Shown: positions 47,577-57,052 of the stretch, piece after piece
Position numbering within the stretch: position 1 is the first letter of the stretch
Layout: each line of letters begins with the position of its first letter
Source: Blautia glucerasea
Lineage (GTDB): Bacteria > Bacillota > Clostridia > Lachnospirales > Lachnospiraceae
Assembly (NCBI RefSeq): GCF_013304385.1
Contig: NZ_JAAITU010000005.1
Span: forward strand, 62,001-126,000
DNA: 64,000 nt
Direction: 5' to 3'
Notes under the pieces: model-generated
What the model saw: only the letters and a program-made list of their open reading frames with translations
What the model was told of the DNA's origin: nothing
Database searches by the model: none
Position numbers and translations under genes: made by a program

Positions 47577-47628
47577 AAACTGTGGCTTATCTGATTTTGA
47601 GCAATAATCAGGTAAGTCACAGTTTTTT
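47574..47628. terminator. Bidirectional terminator, tandem-repeat protein / YgjP-like gene
   Basis: AAAAAACTGTG-CTTA-CTGATT (47574-47596) pairs with AATCAG-TAAG-CACAGTTTTTT (47606-47628), with two single mismatches. It overlaps the final bases of the converging gene. Confidence 0.9.
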
Positions 47629-48199
47629 ATTCTGTATGATATTCTTTTAGCTTTTTTCTGCAATTTCTGTAGTCTGGGCAGTATTTTTCCACTTCCTCCC
47701 AAAATCGCTGGGAATGGTCCATATGCCGCCTGTGAGCCAGTTCATGGACTACCACATAATCCAGAAGTTCTTCTGGCAGGTAATACAGCAGATAATTAAA
47801 ATTCACATTCCCTTTGGAGCTGCAGCTTCCCCATCTTGTTTTCTGATTGCGGATGGTGACCTTTCCCACCTGTACATTCATAATTCTGCAGTAATATTCT
47901 ACTCTCTCTGCAATTTTTCCCACAATATTTGTCTTGTCTGCTGCTGTCAGGCTGGTAACTGGTGGAGCCGGCACTTTTTTCCCTGAATCTGTATTTCTCG
48001 TTTCCCCATATTTTTTTAAGATCCATTCTTCATGTTCTTTTACAAAGTGAACCAGTTTAGGATCTGACAGACTGTAGGGAATCCGCGCATATATATTGCC
48101 TGTCTGTTTCACTTCCAAACCAATGGTCTTTCGACCGGAACGTACTACCTGAACCTTCAGTTTTTCATTTTGATTTTGGATATATATTTCTGTAAGCAC
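47627..48199 (-). CDS. YgjP/DUF45-family putative metal-dependent hydrolase
   Basis: 190 residues. The HExxH zinc motif is in YVVVHELAHRRHMDHSQRFW (about residue 150), where the second His and later residues fit the family. KTRWGSCSSKGNVNFNYLL is the other conserved signature. The fold resembles SprT/M48 metallopeptidases; E. coli YgjP has been reported as a UTP pyrophosphatase, so the activity is uncertain. It is divergent from a DUF378 gene. Confidence 0.9.
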   Translation of the reverse strand: MLTEIYIQNQNEKLKVQVVRSGRKTIGLEVKQTGNIYARIPYSLSDPKLVHFVKEHEEWILKKYGETRNTDSGKKVPAPPVTSLTAADKTNIVGKIAERVEYYCRIMNVQVGKVTIRNQKTRWGSCSSKGNVNFNYLLYYLPEELLDYVVVHELAHRRHMDHSQRFWEEVEKYCPDYRNCRKKLKEYHTE

Positions 48200-48298
48200 G
48201 TTTCCTCCTGTATATTTCTGTACATAGTTTCACCGAGATCCGGGAATACTGAGGGCAGGAACGAGTAAACCTGCCTCGTTACAGAAAGGATGGTATTT

Positions 48299-48514
48299 AT
48301 GGGTAATAAATTTATGCAATATTTTTCTCTGACTTTAGTAGTGATTGGTGCCATTAACTGGGGATTGATCGGATTCTTTGACATTAACCTGGTGGCATTG
48401 CTGTTCGGAAGCATGTCCTGGCTTTCCAGGATCATATATGCATTGGTAGGCCTTTGCGGCCTGTATCTGCTGAACTTCTACAGCTTGGTTGCCACAGAAG
48501 GCCAGGAAGGTTGA
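48299..48514 (+). CDS. DUF378 family small membrane protein
   Basis: 71 residues with two membrane segments (FSLTLVVIGAINWGLIGFF and IIYALVGLCGLYLLNFY). The family hallmark is GAINWGLIGFF-D-NLVALLFG. The ATG at 48299 is chosen because GAAAGGA lies 8 bases upstream; an ATG at 48290 overlaps that site. Role unknown. The gene is followed by a fragment of the intergenic repeat and a terminator. Confidence 0.88.
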   Translation: MGNKFMQYFSLTLVVIGAINWGLIGFFDINLVALLFGSMSWLSRIIYALVGLCGLYLLNFYSLVATEGQEG

Positions 48515-48527
48515 AATAAGTAATAGA

Positions 48528-48540
48528 TTCAAGTCGAGCA
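48528..48540 (+). repeat. Fragment of intergenic repeat module M1'
   Basis: TTCAAGTCGAGCA is identical to the first 13 bases of the element at 47393 and, like it, lies shortly after a stop codon. The rest of the element is missing. Confidence 0.6.
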
Positions 48541-48573
48541 TCACTTATAAAATCTACCATACAATTCAAAAAT

Positions 48574-48625
48574 GCATCTACAGGATTCCGATTTTCAAAG
48601 ACTGAATCCTGCAGATGCGTTTTTT
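48574..48625 (+). terminator. Terminator after the DUF378 gene
   Basis: GCATCT-CAGGATTC (48574-48588) pairs with GAATCCTG-AGATGC (48604-48618), followed by seven Ts. Confidence 0.9.
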
Positions 48626-48716
48626 CTTGTAGTAATCTTTGTTTCAAAGTATAACTATCAAATCTAATCAAACGGATATTCTGCAATTCCTTTCGCTACT
48701 TGCTCATAATAACAAG

Positions 48717-48768
48717 AACAGGGCAGAAATTCAACTACTACTCTGTTTTCTACCCTGCTCAAATGCTT
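48717..48768 (-). terminator. Probable terminator after the TPR/DUF5107 gene
   Basis: On the minus strand GAGCAGGGTAGAAA pairs with TTTCTGCCCTGTTC, followed by TTGTTATT. The stem has two non-Watson-Crick positions and the U-tract is interrupted. Confidence 0.55.
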
Positions 48769-48777
48769 ATTTATACA

Positions 48778-51700
48778 TTACCAAACAGATTCTATACTTT
48801 TCAAATACAACTTCGCCATCAGATGATGTGGATCCAGTTGCAATGTTTCTTTCAGGCACTCAACTGCTTTCTTAGTATTTCCAAGACCCATATTTCCAAG
48901 ACCCATAAGGAAATAGCAATGAGCTTTGTTTTTTTTGGTAAAATCTTCTTTAAAAATTAACAGATCCGGATATGATACTGCAAAGTAATCCATTTTAACT
49001 TTGTCATAAATATGTGCCTCACCGTAGCTAATCAATTTGTAAAACCTGGAGTTCGATGCTGCCTTCTCTCCCAGTTCCAAAAGAGCCATACCTTGGAACA
49101 TTATCATGTCTGCTGGCTGATCATTGTAGAACATCATACCTGCCGGTTCAGAAGTACCTGTGCTGGCTTTATCAAACAATTCTTTGGATTTTTCAACATT
49201 ACCAAGTGCCTTCTCCGCCAGTCCCATATAATAATAAATATGATTATCTTTTGTTCCTTCCAGTTTACCTTCTCCAAGATTTTCCGGATAAGTAATTGCT
49301 TTTTCCAAAAGTGCTTTTGCACTAGCAAAATTTTCTTTTACGATTGCTTTTTTTGCCAGTTCTACCAAAGAAGTGGTATATTGAGTTGTAACTTTTCCTT
49401 CCCCACCTTCCCATGGATGGAACTTACGTCCCATCAAAAGTTCATATGCCTTTTCATGGTGACCTACAAAATTCTGCATTGTAATATATTCAATAAACAC
49501 ATCATCTCTTTTCGCAAACGTTTCCGGATATTTTTCATAAAATGCAATCCTATTTTCCACAGAATAACCAAGTTTCTTATATAACTGATCCAGTTCCAGG
49601 AAAATACGTGCATCTGTAGTATCCAGAAAAAAGGCTTTTTCCAATACTTCTTTTGCTTTTTCCGGCATGTTGCTCTGATTATAATAAACCAGGGACAAGT
49701 TTCGTAGTACTGTTGGATAAGTATCATCCAGCTTTGTGGAAGCCTCCCATGCATCCTGTGCTTTTCCATACTGACGCTTGTCATACCAGATATTCCCGAT
49801 GTAATAATATGCTTTTGGTAGCTGTGGTTGTAGTTTTATTGCTAATTCCAGTACTGCAATATCTTCCAGACTGTTTGGAAAACAGCAAAATGGATTTATT
49901 TTATCAGCTATAATCACCTTTTTCTTTGCAGTTTCTGTATTTCCCATATCCATCAGACAAGCAGCTCTATAATAATCTAGCATTGGCCATTGTACATCAC
50001 ACAGATTCAAAATGCCAATTGCCTCTTCAAAACATCCGCTTTCTCTATAATCAATGGCTGCTTGAATAAAGTTCTGTGGAAAATTGCGCATCTGAATCTT
50101 CAATGCCTGCTCTTTTATAGCTTTTTCTTCTCCTTCGGTCAGAAGAACTGCTTCATAACCAGATACATAGTCAAATGGATCTATCTTAAGATTTTCTGCA
50201 ATCCACTGTTTTGCTTCTTCGATTTTTCCAAGCTTTCTTAAAATTATTGCCTTCAAACCACGTGCTTTAACATTATGACTATTCTTTATCAGACCTGTTT
50301 CAATCAGTTCCAATGCCTGTGAAAATTTTTCTTGCTTTGTTGCAATAGCAGCAAGAAAATAGAAAGACATCCCCTGCTGTTCATTGGACCAAGTAGCCTT
50401 GAAGAATGCATCGTAGGCCTCATCATAACGTCTTTGATAGAATAAAGTCAACCCAAGATCATAATAAGCTTCACTGTTGTATGGGTTGGGATTTTTCCAG
50501 GTCATACGCTCCAGAGCTTTGCGAAAATACTTCTCACTCTCTGTCAGCAGGCCACGGCGGAACAGAAGCATGCCATAGGCAGTATTTAGACGGACATCTC
50601 CTTCATCACGTTTCAGACCTTCCAGATAATAGTCGTCCGGGAGATAGGTTGCGTGGCGGTACTGTTCGATGTGCAGTCCTGTCAGATACAGTTCTTCGCA
50701 GGTTTGGATTTCTTTCGGGTCTTTTGCTGCTTTTGCAGGCTCAGGGATCTTTGCAATCTTTTCTTCCAGTGGAGTAAATTCTACAAGTTCTCTGCCATCT
50801 GCACTGAACACACGGACAGTAATGTCTGTCTTATTCTCTACTGGAAGGCTGAGTTTCTTCTCATATACAGCTACAGGAGAAATATCTGCGATTTCCTCGA
50901 ATACCTCTTCACCCTTCTTCTCCAGAACTATTCTTGCATTCTTTTCCACTCCTGTTGCATAAACACACAAAGAAATTTCATCGTTTTCAATTTCCATGTT
51001 TATCATTGCATCAATAGTGGCGTTCTTTACATAGCCCACTTTCTTGTATGGCATAAAGTACTGCTTAAATGTCTTTTCTTCAAATGGTTTTAACCAGGAA
51101 AAATCTGGCTGGTTGTCTGTGTAAACACCGGTCATCAACTCAATATACGGACCATCTTCATCTGTAAGATTGCGATCCCAGGCCCTTCCGAAATCTCCAC
51201 ACCCCCATGTCCACTGTTTCTTACCAGGAGAAATATGGTGGTCTGCTACATGAAGAATTCCTGCTTCTTCTCTATAATCGTATCCTCCTACGAAATCAAA
51301 GTTGGATTTCTCTGCCATGTAAGATGTAGGAACCGGAATATTTTTATATCTGGAAATATCCACACCTGCACTGTAGTCATGTTTATAATATACACCCGTA
51401 GCGATTGGAAATTTAGATACATCACGTTTTCCATGATCCATAACAGCATGTACATCTGGTGGGAAAACAGATTGTGTATAGTCGTTTACAGGTACTGCCG
51501 GGTTCGCCCACCACAGGAAAGTTTGCGCCATTGGTGTACGGTTGTAAAGCTGTCCGCGAATCTCAATATATGCTTTGTCCGGATATAAAGTAAAGGATGT
51601 GATACCTTTAGTTCCGTACATTTGATCTACGTCATTGACCATCACGGTCTTGCTGCCATCCTTGTGTTCTGTCATGGTATAATCTACCGGTAGATAAGTT

Positions 51701-52077
51701 GTTGGGCGGTGATGTTGCGGCCAATTAAACTCAATTCCTCCGGAAATCCATGGTCCTGTCAGGCCAACCAGTGCTGGTTTAATCACATGATTATAATATA
51801 CAAAATCATAATTATTAGTCTTATCATAGGCCCGCTGAATTCTTCCTCCCAGCTGTGGCAACACCATTACCTTCAAATATTGATTTTCCAGATATAACGC
51901 TTTCCAGATCTTATCATGTTTTTCATCTTCTATTGTTTCAATTACCGGATACGGGTACACTCTCCCTGAACTCCCCTGATAAACTCGTTTTTCTGAAAAA
52001 ATAGGATTCTTCTCTGCCACACCAATTTCATAAGTAGGAATGAGCACATCTTCCTCCCAGATTTTTACTGTTTCCAT
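48778..52077 (-). CDS. Large TPR protein with N-terminal DUF5107 domain
   Basis: 1099 residues. The N-terminal half (about 1-420) has the DUF5107 pattern, e.g. YQGSSGRVYPYPVIE, LPQLGGRIQRAYDKTN, GISGGIEFNWPQHHRPTTYL-type sequence, and resembles sugar mutarotase-like beta folds. From about 490 on are many TPR-like helical repeats (YYDLGLTLFYQRRYDEAYDA, AYYYIGNIWYDKRQYGKAQD). The ATG at 52075-52077 follows AAGGAGG; a 52-codon upstream open frame is unsupported. No signal peptide. Such proteins often sit beside carbohydrate operons, as here. It may sense or bind a carbohydrate. Confidence 0.85.
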   Translation of the reverse strand: METVKIWEEDVLIPTYEIGVAEKNPIFSEKRVYQGSSGRVYPYPVIETIEDEKHDKIWKALYLENQYLKVMVLPQLGGRIQRAYDKTNNYDFVYYNHVIKPALVGLTGPWISGGIEFNWPQHHRPTTYLPVDYTMTEHKDGSKTVMVNDVDQMYGTKGITSFTLYPDKAYIEIRGQLYNRTPMAQTFLWWANPAVPVNDYTQSVFPPDVHAVMDHGKRDVSKFPIATGVYYKHDYSAGVDISRYKNIPVPTSYMAEKSNFDFVGGYDYREEAGILHVADHHISPGKKQWTWGCGDFGRAWDRNLTDEDGPYIELMTGVYTDNQPDFSWLKPFEEKTFKQYFMPYKKVGYVKNATIDAMINMEIENDEISLCVYATGVEKNARIVLEKKGEEVFEEIADISPVAVYEKKLSLPVENKTDITVRVFSADGRELVEFTPLEEKIAKIPEPAKAAKDPKEIQTCEELYLTGLHIEQYRHATYLPDDYYLEGLKRDEGDVRLNTAYGMLLFRRGLLTESEKYFRKALERMTWKNPNPYNSEAYYDLGLTLFYQRRYDEAYDAFFKATWSNEQQGMSFYFLAAIATKQEKFSQALELIETGLIKNSHNVKARGLKAIILRKLGKIEEAKQWIAENLKIDPFDYVSGYEAVLLTEGEEKAIKEQALKIQMRNFPQNFIQAAIDYRESGCFEEAIGILNLCDVQWPMLDYYRAACLMDMGNTETAKKKVIIADKINPFCCFPNSLEDIAVLELAIKLQPQLPKAYYYIGNIWYDKRQYGKAQDAWEASTKLDDTYPTVLRNLSLVYYNQSNMPEKAKEVLEKAFFLDTTDARIFLELDQLYKKLGYSVENRIAFYEKYPETFAKRDDVFIEYITMQNFVGHHEKAYELLMGRKFHPWEGGEGKVTTQYTTSLVELAKKAIVKENFASAKALLEKAITYPENLGEGKLEGTKDNHIYYYMGLAEKALGNVEKSKELFDKASTGTSEPAGMMFYNDQPADMIMFQGMALLELGEKAASNSRFYKLISYGEAHIYDKVKMDYFAVSYPDLLIFKEDFTKKNKAHCYFLMGLGNMGLGNTKKAVECLKETLQLDPHHLMAKLYLKSIESVW

Positions 52078-52176
52078 AGGAACCTCCTTATCTTTGCTAT
52101 ACTTCGTTTGTTTTATAACTATTGACATGACACAAATTCGCAATGTACCAATAATGCATAATACATATTCATCAAT

Positions 52177-52248
52177 AAAAAAGGATCTTCCCGTAAGATT
52201 AGTATTGCATCTTGCCAGATGAAAACTAACCAACCAAAAGAAGATCCT
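52177..52248 (-). terminator. Terminator or attenuator between the sugar operon and the TPR gene
   Basis: On the minus strand AGGATCTTC (complement of 52240-52248) pairs with GAAGATCCT (52182-52190) around a 49-base loop that has its own TTAGT/ACTAA stem. Six Us follow (complement of 52177-52182). It lies 165 bases after the aldolase stop and 100 bases before the TPR start, so it could end the operon or attenuate reading into the TPR gene. Confidence 0.7.
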
Positions 52249-52412
52249 CTGTCATGAATTGTATGTGAAACAAACCTGTAGGTAAATAGTATTTACACAA
52301 TCCACTTATTCTTTAAAGATTCTTTTCTAGAGCGAACAAGTTTATTATATTTATAAATACAAGAACTCTTCAAGCTATTTCAATCATGCATGTTTTTATT
52401 ATGTAACACTTC

Positions 52413-53321
52413 TTATATCGTAGGAAATTCTCTGTATACATATTCCAAGTGTTGCTCCAAAAGTGACAATGTCTGTTTGTCCGGATAATTTCCCGGTTGC
52501 CGACATACAGCATTTTTCATAATTCCTCTCCGCTTTAAAATGATTTTTTCAAGAGCAACAAAGGATTCTATATCTCTTTGCATAAAGTGAATGTGGGGCA
52601 AATATTTATTAAAAAGCTCAAAAGCTTTTTCTTTCTCTCCATTTTCAAATGCATCATAAATCATACGATATGGGCGAATTAATGCCGCTCCCGGCATTAC
52701 AGCACAGGCGCCACGAAGTAGTGCTTCATACATGCATTCACCTCCATTACCTACTATGATATCATATTTGTTATTCGTTGCTGTTCTTAGTGCTGTAATC
52801 GCTGGTCCTGTAGGAGATGCTTCCAGCTTAATATACAACTCTCCAGAATGATGTTCACTGATTTCCTCAAATGTCTGAAGCGAAATCGCCATTCCATTTA
52901 AAGCAGGTGCATACTGAATAATAATTGGAATTTTTACATTTTCTGATATTTCTCTTAAATGGTTTACTAACATTCCCGATGTTGGTGATGCATAACTAGG
53001 TGGCATAATATTCAATGCTGCCGCTCCCTTTTTCTCATAGTAAGTAGCTTCTCTTATTGCTAAAACAGTAGCATGACTACTTACAGTTGCAATAATCGGA
53101 ACCCTTCCTCTATTTGCCTGAATGGCTCTCTGGAACAGTTCTTTTCTTTCATCCATTGTTAGCTTATAAAATTCTGCACCAGCAGCAAATAGACAAATTG
53201 CATGCGCTCCATCCCTTATTGCTATGTCTACTATATCTTCAAAATTGCCATAATCTACATATTTACCATCATCAGTAAAAGGAGTTGGTATGACCGGAAT
53301 AACACCTTTTAGTTTTCCCAT
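52413..53321 (-). CDS. DapA-family aldolase/lyase (paralogue 1)
   Basis: 302 residues, DHDPS/N-acetylneuraminate lyase barrel. The Schiff-base lysine is in ELYIKLEASPTGP (about residue 163) and the tyrosine in IIIQYAPALNG (about 135). The usual GTTGE carboxylate loop is changed to FAAGAEFYKLT. These differences from true DapA, and the operon, argue for a 2-keto-3-deoxy sugar-acid aldolase or dehydratase. The ATG at 53319-53321 follows AGGAGG; the open frame runs 11 codons further upstream through that site. Last gene of the operon. Confidence 0.85.
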   Translation of the reverse strand: MGKLKGVIPVIPTPFTDDGKYVDYGNFEDIVDIAIRDGAHAICLFAAGAEFYKLTMDERKELFQRAIQANRGRVPIIATVSSHATVLAIREATYYEKKGAAALNIMPPSYASPTSGMLVNHLREISENVKIPIIIQYAPALNGMAISLQTFEEISEHHSGELYIKLEASPTGPAITALRTATNNKYDIIVGNGGECMYEALLRGACAVMPGAALIRPYRMIYDAFENGEKEKAFELFNKYLPHIHFMQRDIESFVALEKIILKRRGIMKNAVCRQPGNYPDKQTLSLLEQHLEYVYREFPTI

Positions 53322-53325
53322 TAAA

Positions 53326-54054
53326 CTACCTCCTGTCAAAAATTTTAAAATCATGAGAAGGATATATCATCACAGGCTTCCATGCCCTGATTTTTTCAAA
53401 TACAGTTTCACATTCTTTACCGTTTATGCATAAACCCACCGGAATTTCCTCCTGTAAGTTCTTTTCTGTCATTACTACATCACCAGTAATAACGCCATAT
53501 CCTTCTTCCGTATTAACAATCACCATCTGAGAGCCATATGTATGCCCACCTACATATTGTATATAGATTCCCGGGATTATTTCTTGTGCACTTTCCCCTC
53601 GAATTAAGCGCACTCTGTCTCTGTTTCTTCTCAGCCAGGAAAACCACTCCTCCGGATATTCCTCAGGATGATTTTCCGCTCGATTCCATTCCTTTTCATG
53701 ACAATAGTATTGGGCATTTGTAAAACACTCAGCATTTCCAACATGATCCCAATGAAGATGCGTAAAAATAACTGCCTCTACTTCTTTCGGTTTCACATAT
53801 GCTTCCTTAAAAATATCTTCCAAGGATTGACTACGTTTTACACTTAACTGAAGTTTTTCAGCACATACCGGTGGTTCTCCAAAGCCTGTATCTACTACCA
53901 CCATATGTCCACAAGTTTCTAAAAGAAACATTACAGAGGGCACAAACCCCTGGTTTTCTGGTTTTCCATTTCTATACTTAATATCATCTCTGACCATTCC
54001 AAAACTTCCAGTCAAAACAGGAGTTATTTTCCAAATCTGCTTTTCCTTTTCCAC
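53326..54054 (-). CDS. Metallo-beta-lactamase-fold hydrolase, lactonase-like
   Basis: 242 residues. The di-zinc motif THLHWDHVGN (HxHxDH, about residue 97), GGHTYGSQ (His, about 168), ITGDVVM (Asp) and YPSHDFKIF (His) are all present. The layout resembles N-acyl-homoserine-lactone lactonases. Within this operon a sugar-lactonase role is the better guess: it would open the lactone made by the Gfo/Idh/MocA dehydrogenase. The start is a GTG at 54052-54054 with AAGGAG 6 bases upstream. It is 4 bases from the aldolase start. Confidence 0.83.
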   Translation of the reverse strand: MEKEKQIWKITPVLTGSFGMVRDDIKYRNGKPENQGFVPSVMFLLETCGHMVVVDTGFGEPPVCAEKLQLSVKRSQSLEDIFKEAYVKPKEVEAVIFTHLHWDHVGNAECFTNAQYYCHEKEWNRAENHPEEYPEEWFSWLRRNRDRVRLIRGESAQEIIPGIYIQYVGGHTYGSQMVIVNTEEGYGVITGDVVMTEKNLQEEIPVGLCINGKECETVFEKIRAWKPVMIYPSHDFKIFDRR

Positions 54055-54068
54055 AGTTCTCTCCTTAC

Positions 54069-55244
54069 TTAATACAATGGAACAAATTCTCCTTTATTCA
54101 CCGCATCAATATCATTGTATGCATATTTCTTTATTGTTTCTTCTTTCAGTTCTACTCCCAGTCCAGGTAAATCCTGTATTAGCTCCACATACCCATTCTT
54201 ATATAAAATAGGCTTTATCAGAAGTTCCTCTCTAAGAGGATTTAAAGTCTGATCATGTTCCATGATAAAGGCTTCTGGTTCAGATGCCATAAAATGCATG
54301 TTCGCCATAAATCCTACCCCGCTTCCAAAAATATGCGGTGCCATTCTCATATGATGTGCTGATGCGATTGCAGCAATTCTCTTACACTCAGATATTCCTC
54401 CTGAACGCGTCACATCTGGCTGTATCATATCCACAGCATGTCCTGTGATCAAAGGTTCAAAACCATACCTTGTAAATTCATTTTCACCTGCAACAATAGG
54501 AATGCTTGTATTCGCAGTTAGACGTTTAAATCCTTCTACATCATCGGGGTGAAGTGGCTCTTCCAGCCAAAAAAGGTCACAGTTTTCTAGCTTTTTACAT
54601 ACACGATATGCTGTATCATAAGTCCAAGGAAAATTCGTATAGCATTGACCTGCATCTACAAGAAGAGCTGGTTTAGGTCCTACTCTTTTTCTCAATTCCT
54701 GAATTAATTCAATATCTTCCTCTGGATCTTCATTTCCAATTCTAACCTTAAATCCAAAATATCCTTTTGAAATATATCCAAGAGCTTCTTCAGCCAGAGA
54801 ATCAACAGATTTTGCCATTCCCCCACTAGCATATGCCTTGAATTTTGTTCTATATTTTCCACCAATCAAATCATAAACAGGTCTTTGAAGTATTTTTCCT
54901 ATAACATCATATAAAGCAATATCAATGCCGCTAATGATTGTTGCAATTACTCCTCGCCTTCCATAATGTGCAGACTGAATATAGAGTTTTCTCCATATTT
55001 TTTCAATATTAAATGGATCTTCTCCTAGAATCATCTTTTTAAAGCGTGTATTTATCATCGTTTCTATTGCTCTCGGAAGATACGCTGACTCACCAATTTC
55101 TCCAAGGCCAGTATATTTATCATCCACGGTAATACGTACTAACACACAATTTCTTTGGAGTGTAGCACCCCCTGACCACTTCCACTTTTCATCCTGTTCA
55201 TATCTATAGCATAATAAAATTGTTTCCACATCCGTTATCTTCAT
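54069..55244 (-). CDS. Enolase-superfamily (mandelate racemase/muconate lactonizing type) sugar-acid dehydratase
   Basis: 391 residues. An N-terminal capping domain and barrel. The metal ligands are Asp in LLVDAGQCY, Glu in FWLEEPLH and Glu in IVAGENEF; the base on one face is FKVRIGN (K-x-R) and the other face has QPDVTRSGG and MAPHIFGSG (Asp-His dyad). FIMEHDQ supplies the further Glu. This is the mandelate-racemase subgroup, rich in aldonate/uronate dehydratases. It would convert a sugar acid to its 2-keto-3-deoxy form. The ATG shares one base with the previous stop. Confidence 0.87.
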   Translation of the reverse strand: MKITDVETILLCYRYEQDEKWKWSGGATLQRNCVLVRITVDDKYTGLGEIGESAYLPRAIETMINTRFKKMILGEDPFNIEKIWRKLYIQSAHYGRRGVIATIISGIDIALYDVIGKILQRPVYDLIGGKYRTKFKAYASGGMAKSVDSLAEEALGYISKGYFGFKVRIGNEDPEEDIELIQELRKRVGPKPALLVDAGQCYTNFPWTYDTAYRVCKKLENCDLFWLEEPLHPDDVEGFKRLTANTSIPIVAGENEFTRYGFEPLITGHAVDMIQPDVTRSGGISECKRIAAIASAHHMRMAPHIFGSGVGFMANMHFMASEPEAFIMEHDQTLNPLREELLIKPILYKNGYVELIQDLPGLGVELKEETIKKYAYNDIDAVNKGEFVPLY

Positions 55245-56209
55245 TACAGTCCCTCCACAACTACTTTTTCGTTAATTGCTTTTACAATTGCTTTATGAAG
55301 TAAGCAAACCTTTTTCGCATCCTCCATTGTGGAAATCGGTTGTTTTCCCTCTAGAATACATTTCTCAACAAACCATTTCATCTCTTCATTAAACATTTCC
55401 TGGTACAAACTTTGTTCATATTCAACATCCGTCTTTTCCATAAAATCTCTTCTGGAAAAACTCATGCATCCTTTATTTCCTATAATTTTGATTTTAAATG
55501 TCCACGGTTCTGATGAACAATCCTCGGCCGCCCATGTTACAAAAATTTGTACAATCGTACCCTGAGCATACTCCAGCATTACCGAAACCTGAGCACCATC
55601 TGTCTCATTTTCCTTTCCCTCTATGCATGTACGAAATGCTGTTGTCCGCATTGGCATACCTAAAAATGCCAAACAGAGATACAATTGATGACAAAGAACA
55701 TCCGTTTCTGGTCCTGTATACTTTACCGCCAATTCTTTCGGCATATAATACATCTCTGATAAATAAACGTATGCAGGAACGCCCAGTCTTTTTCCTTCAA
55801 GAGCACGTTTCATCCGTATTAGTTCTGGCAAATAAATATAACTATGTCCAGGCATACAAACCACTTTATTTTTCTTGGCTGCTATGGACATCTCTTCTAT
55901 TTCTCTATCAGAAAAACTCACAGGTTTTTCTACCAAAACATGTTTTCCCGCTTCAATACCTTTCATCGCATATATATAATGAAACTCCGGAGGTGTAAGA
56001 ATGCACAAAGCATCTACAAGAGAAGATTCACAGATTTCATCTCCTGACAAAACAGGAACTCCTATTCTTTCTCCAAGTTCTTGAGCATGTCTTCCTCCTG
56101 AAACTGCTGCAATTTCTGCCCATTCGCACTCTTTAATCGCCAAAATATGATTTTCCGCTACTCTTCCGCACCCTATCAGACCTATTTTAATTTTATTCTT
56201 CATTTTCAC
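55244..56209 (-). CDS. Gfo/Idh/MocA-family oxidoreductase
   Basis: 321 residues. The N-terminal Rossmann fold starts KIGLIGCGRVAENHILAI and has the family's HVLVEKPVSFSDREIEE at about residue 85-100, with the catalytic-type Lys in EKP. The C-terminal domain has a plausible active-site His in ETDVLCHQLYL (about 175). These enzymes oxidise sugars or cyclitols at a carbon with NAD(P). As the only dehydrogenase of the operon it is the likely first step. It overlaps the upstream permease gene by 4 bases. Confidence 0.85.
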   Translation of the reverse strand: MKMKNKIKIGLIGCGRVAENHILAIKECEWAEIAAVSGGRHAQELGERIGVPVLSGDEICESSLVDALCILTPPEFHYIYAMKGIEAGKHVLVEKPVSFSDREIEEMSIAAKKNKVVCMPGHSYIYLPELIRMKRALEGKRLGVPAYVYLSEMYYMPKELAVKYTGPETDVLCHQLYLCLAFLGMPMRTTAFRTCIEGKENETDGAQVSVMLEYAQGTIVQIFVTWAAEDCSSEPWTFKIKIIGNKGCMSFSRRDFMEKTDVEYEQSLYQEMFNEEMKWFVEKCILEGKQPISTMEDAKKVCLLHKAIVKAINEKVVVEGL

Positions 56210-57048
56210 TCCTTAACTGCCCCCATAGTAAATCCCTGCACCAGATATTTTTCTAGATATGTAAATAACAATAATCCTGGTAAACATGCCAGTACTGATC
56301 CGGCCATTATCTGTCCCCAATTCACACTGCCATGTTGTCCTTGCATAAGAGCTATTCCTACGGTAATTGTTCTCATACCTTCAGTTCTGGCAAACGTAAG
56401 CGCATACATATATTCCTGCCATGAAAGAATAAATGCAAACATAGCAACTGTCACTATTCCCGGAGCAGCCAAAGGCACAATAATCCCAAACAGTATTCTC
56501 AAACGACTACACCCGTCAATTCTCGCTGCTTCTTCAAGCGATACTGGAATCGTATCAAAATATCCCTTTATCATCCATGCACAAAACGGCATTGCAAAAG
56601 TTGTATATGCTATAATCATAGACAAATGCGTATTTAAGAGTCCCAATTTGCTCATGATCATATACATTGGAATTAAAAGAAGCATAGAAGGAAACATCTG
56701 CACTACAATCAACAATGCAGAAAAAAAGAATCTGCCGTGGAAACGAAAACGGGATATCCCATATCCTGCGAACATGGCAACTACAAGCGATACCCCCATA
56801 GTTGCAAAAGAAACTATGAGTGAGTTTACAAAATATGTTTTAAAATATCCCCTATTCCATATTTCTCCGTAATTTTTGAAACTAAATTCTGATGGCAACC
56901 ACTTTGGTATCTCCTGAAAAATTTCATCTGCTTCTTTAAAAGAAGTAGAAACCATCCATAAAAATGGCAAAATCAAAACAACTGTTAAAATCAAAATCAC
57001 AAAAGTATATCCTATTTTACTATATTGTCTCTTTTGTGCCCGTGTCAT
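56206..57048 (-). CDS. Sugar ABC transporter permease (MalG/UgpE type)
   Basis: 280 residues with six hydrophobic segments. The EAA loop, which docks to the ATPase, is in SLEEAARIDGCSRLRILFGI (about residue 190). It starts with a short basic N-terminus and helix TFVILILTVVLILPFLWMV. It pairs with the permease encoded just upstream (4-base gap). No ATPase gene is present in the operon, so a shared MsmK/MalK-type subunit from elsewhere must power it. Confidence 0.93.
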   Translation of the reverse strand: MTRAQKRQYSKIGYTFVILILTVVLILPFLWMVSTSFKEADEIFQEIPKWLPSEFSFKNYGEIWNRGYFKTYFVNSLIVSFATMGVSLVVAMFAGYGISRFRFHGRFFFSALLIVVQMFPSMLLLIPMYMIMSKLGLLNTHLSMIIAYTTFAMPFCAWMIKGYFDTIPVSLEEAARIDGCSRLRILFGIIVPLAAPGIVTVAMFAFILSWQEYMYALTFARTEGMRTITVGIALMQGQHGSVNWGQIMAGSVLACLPGLLLFTYLEKYLVQGFTMGAVKE

Positions 57049-57052
57049 TTAC

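Noticed and set aside
53326-54054. MBL-fold gene as a quorum-quenching enzyme or beta-lactamase
   Set aside because: It has no signal peptide and sits inside a sugar operon between a dehydratase and an aldolase; a sugar lactonase is the simpler reading.
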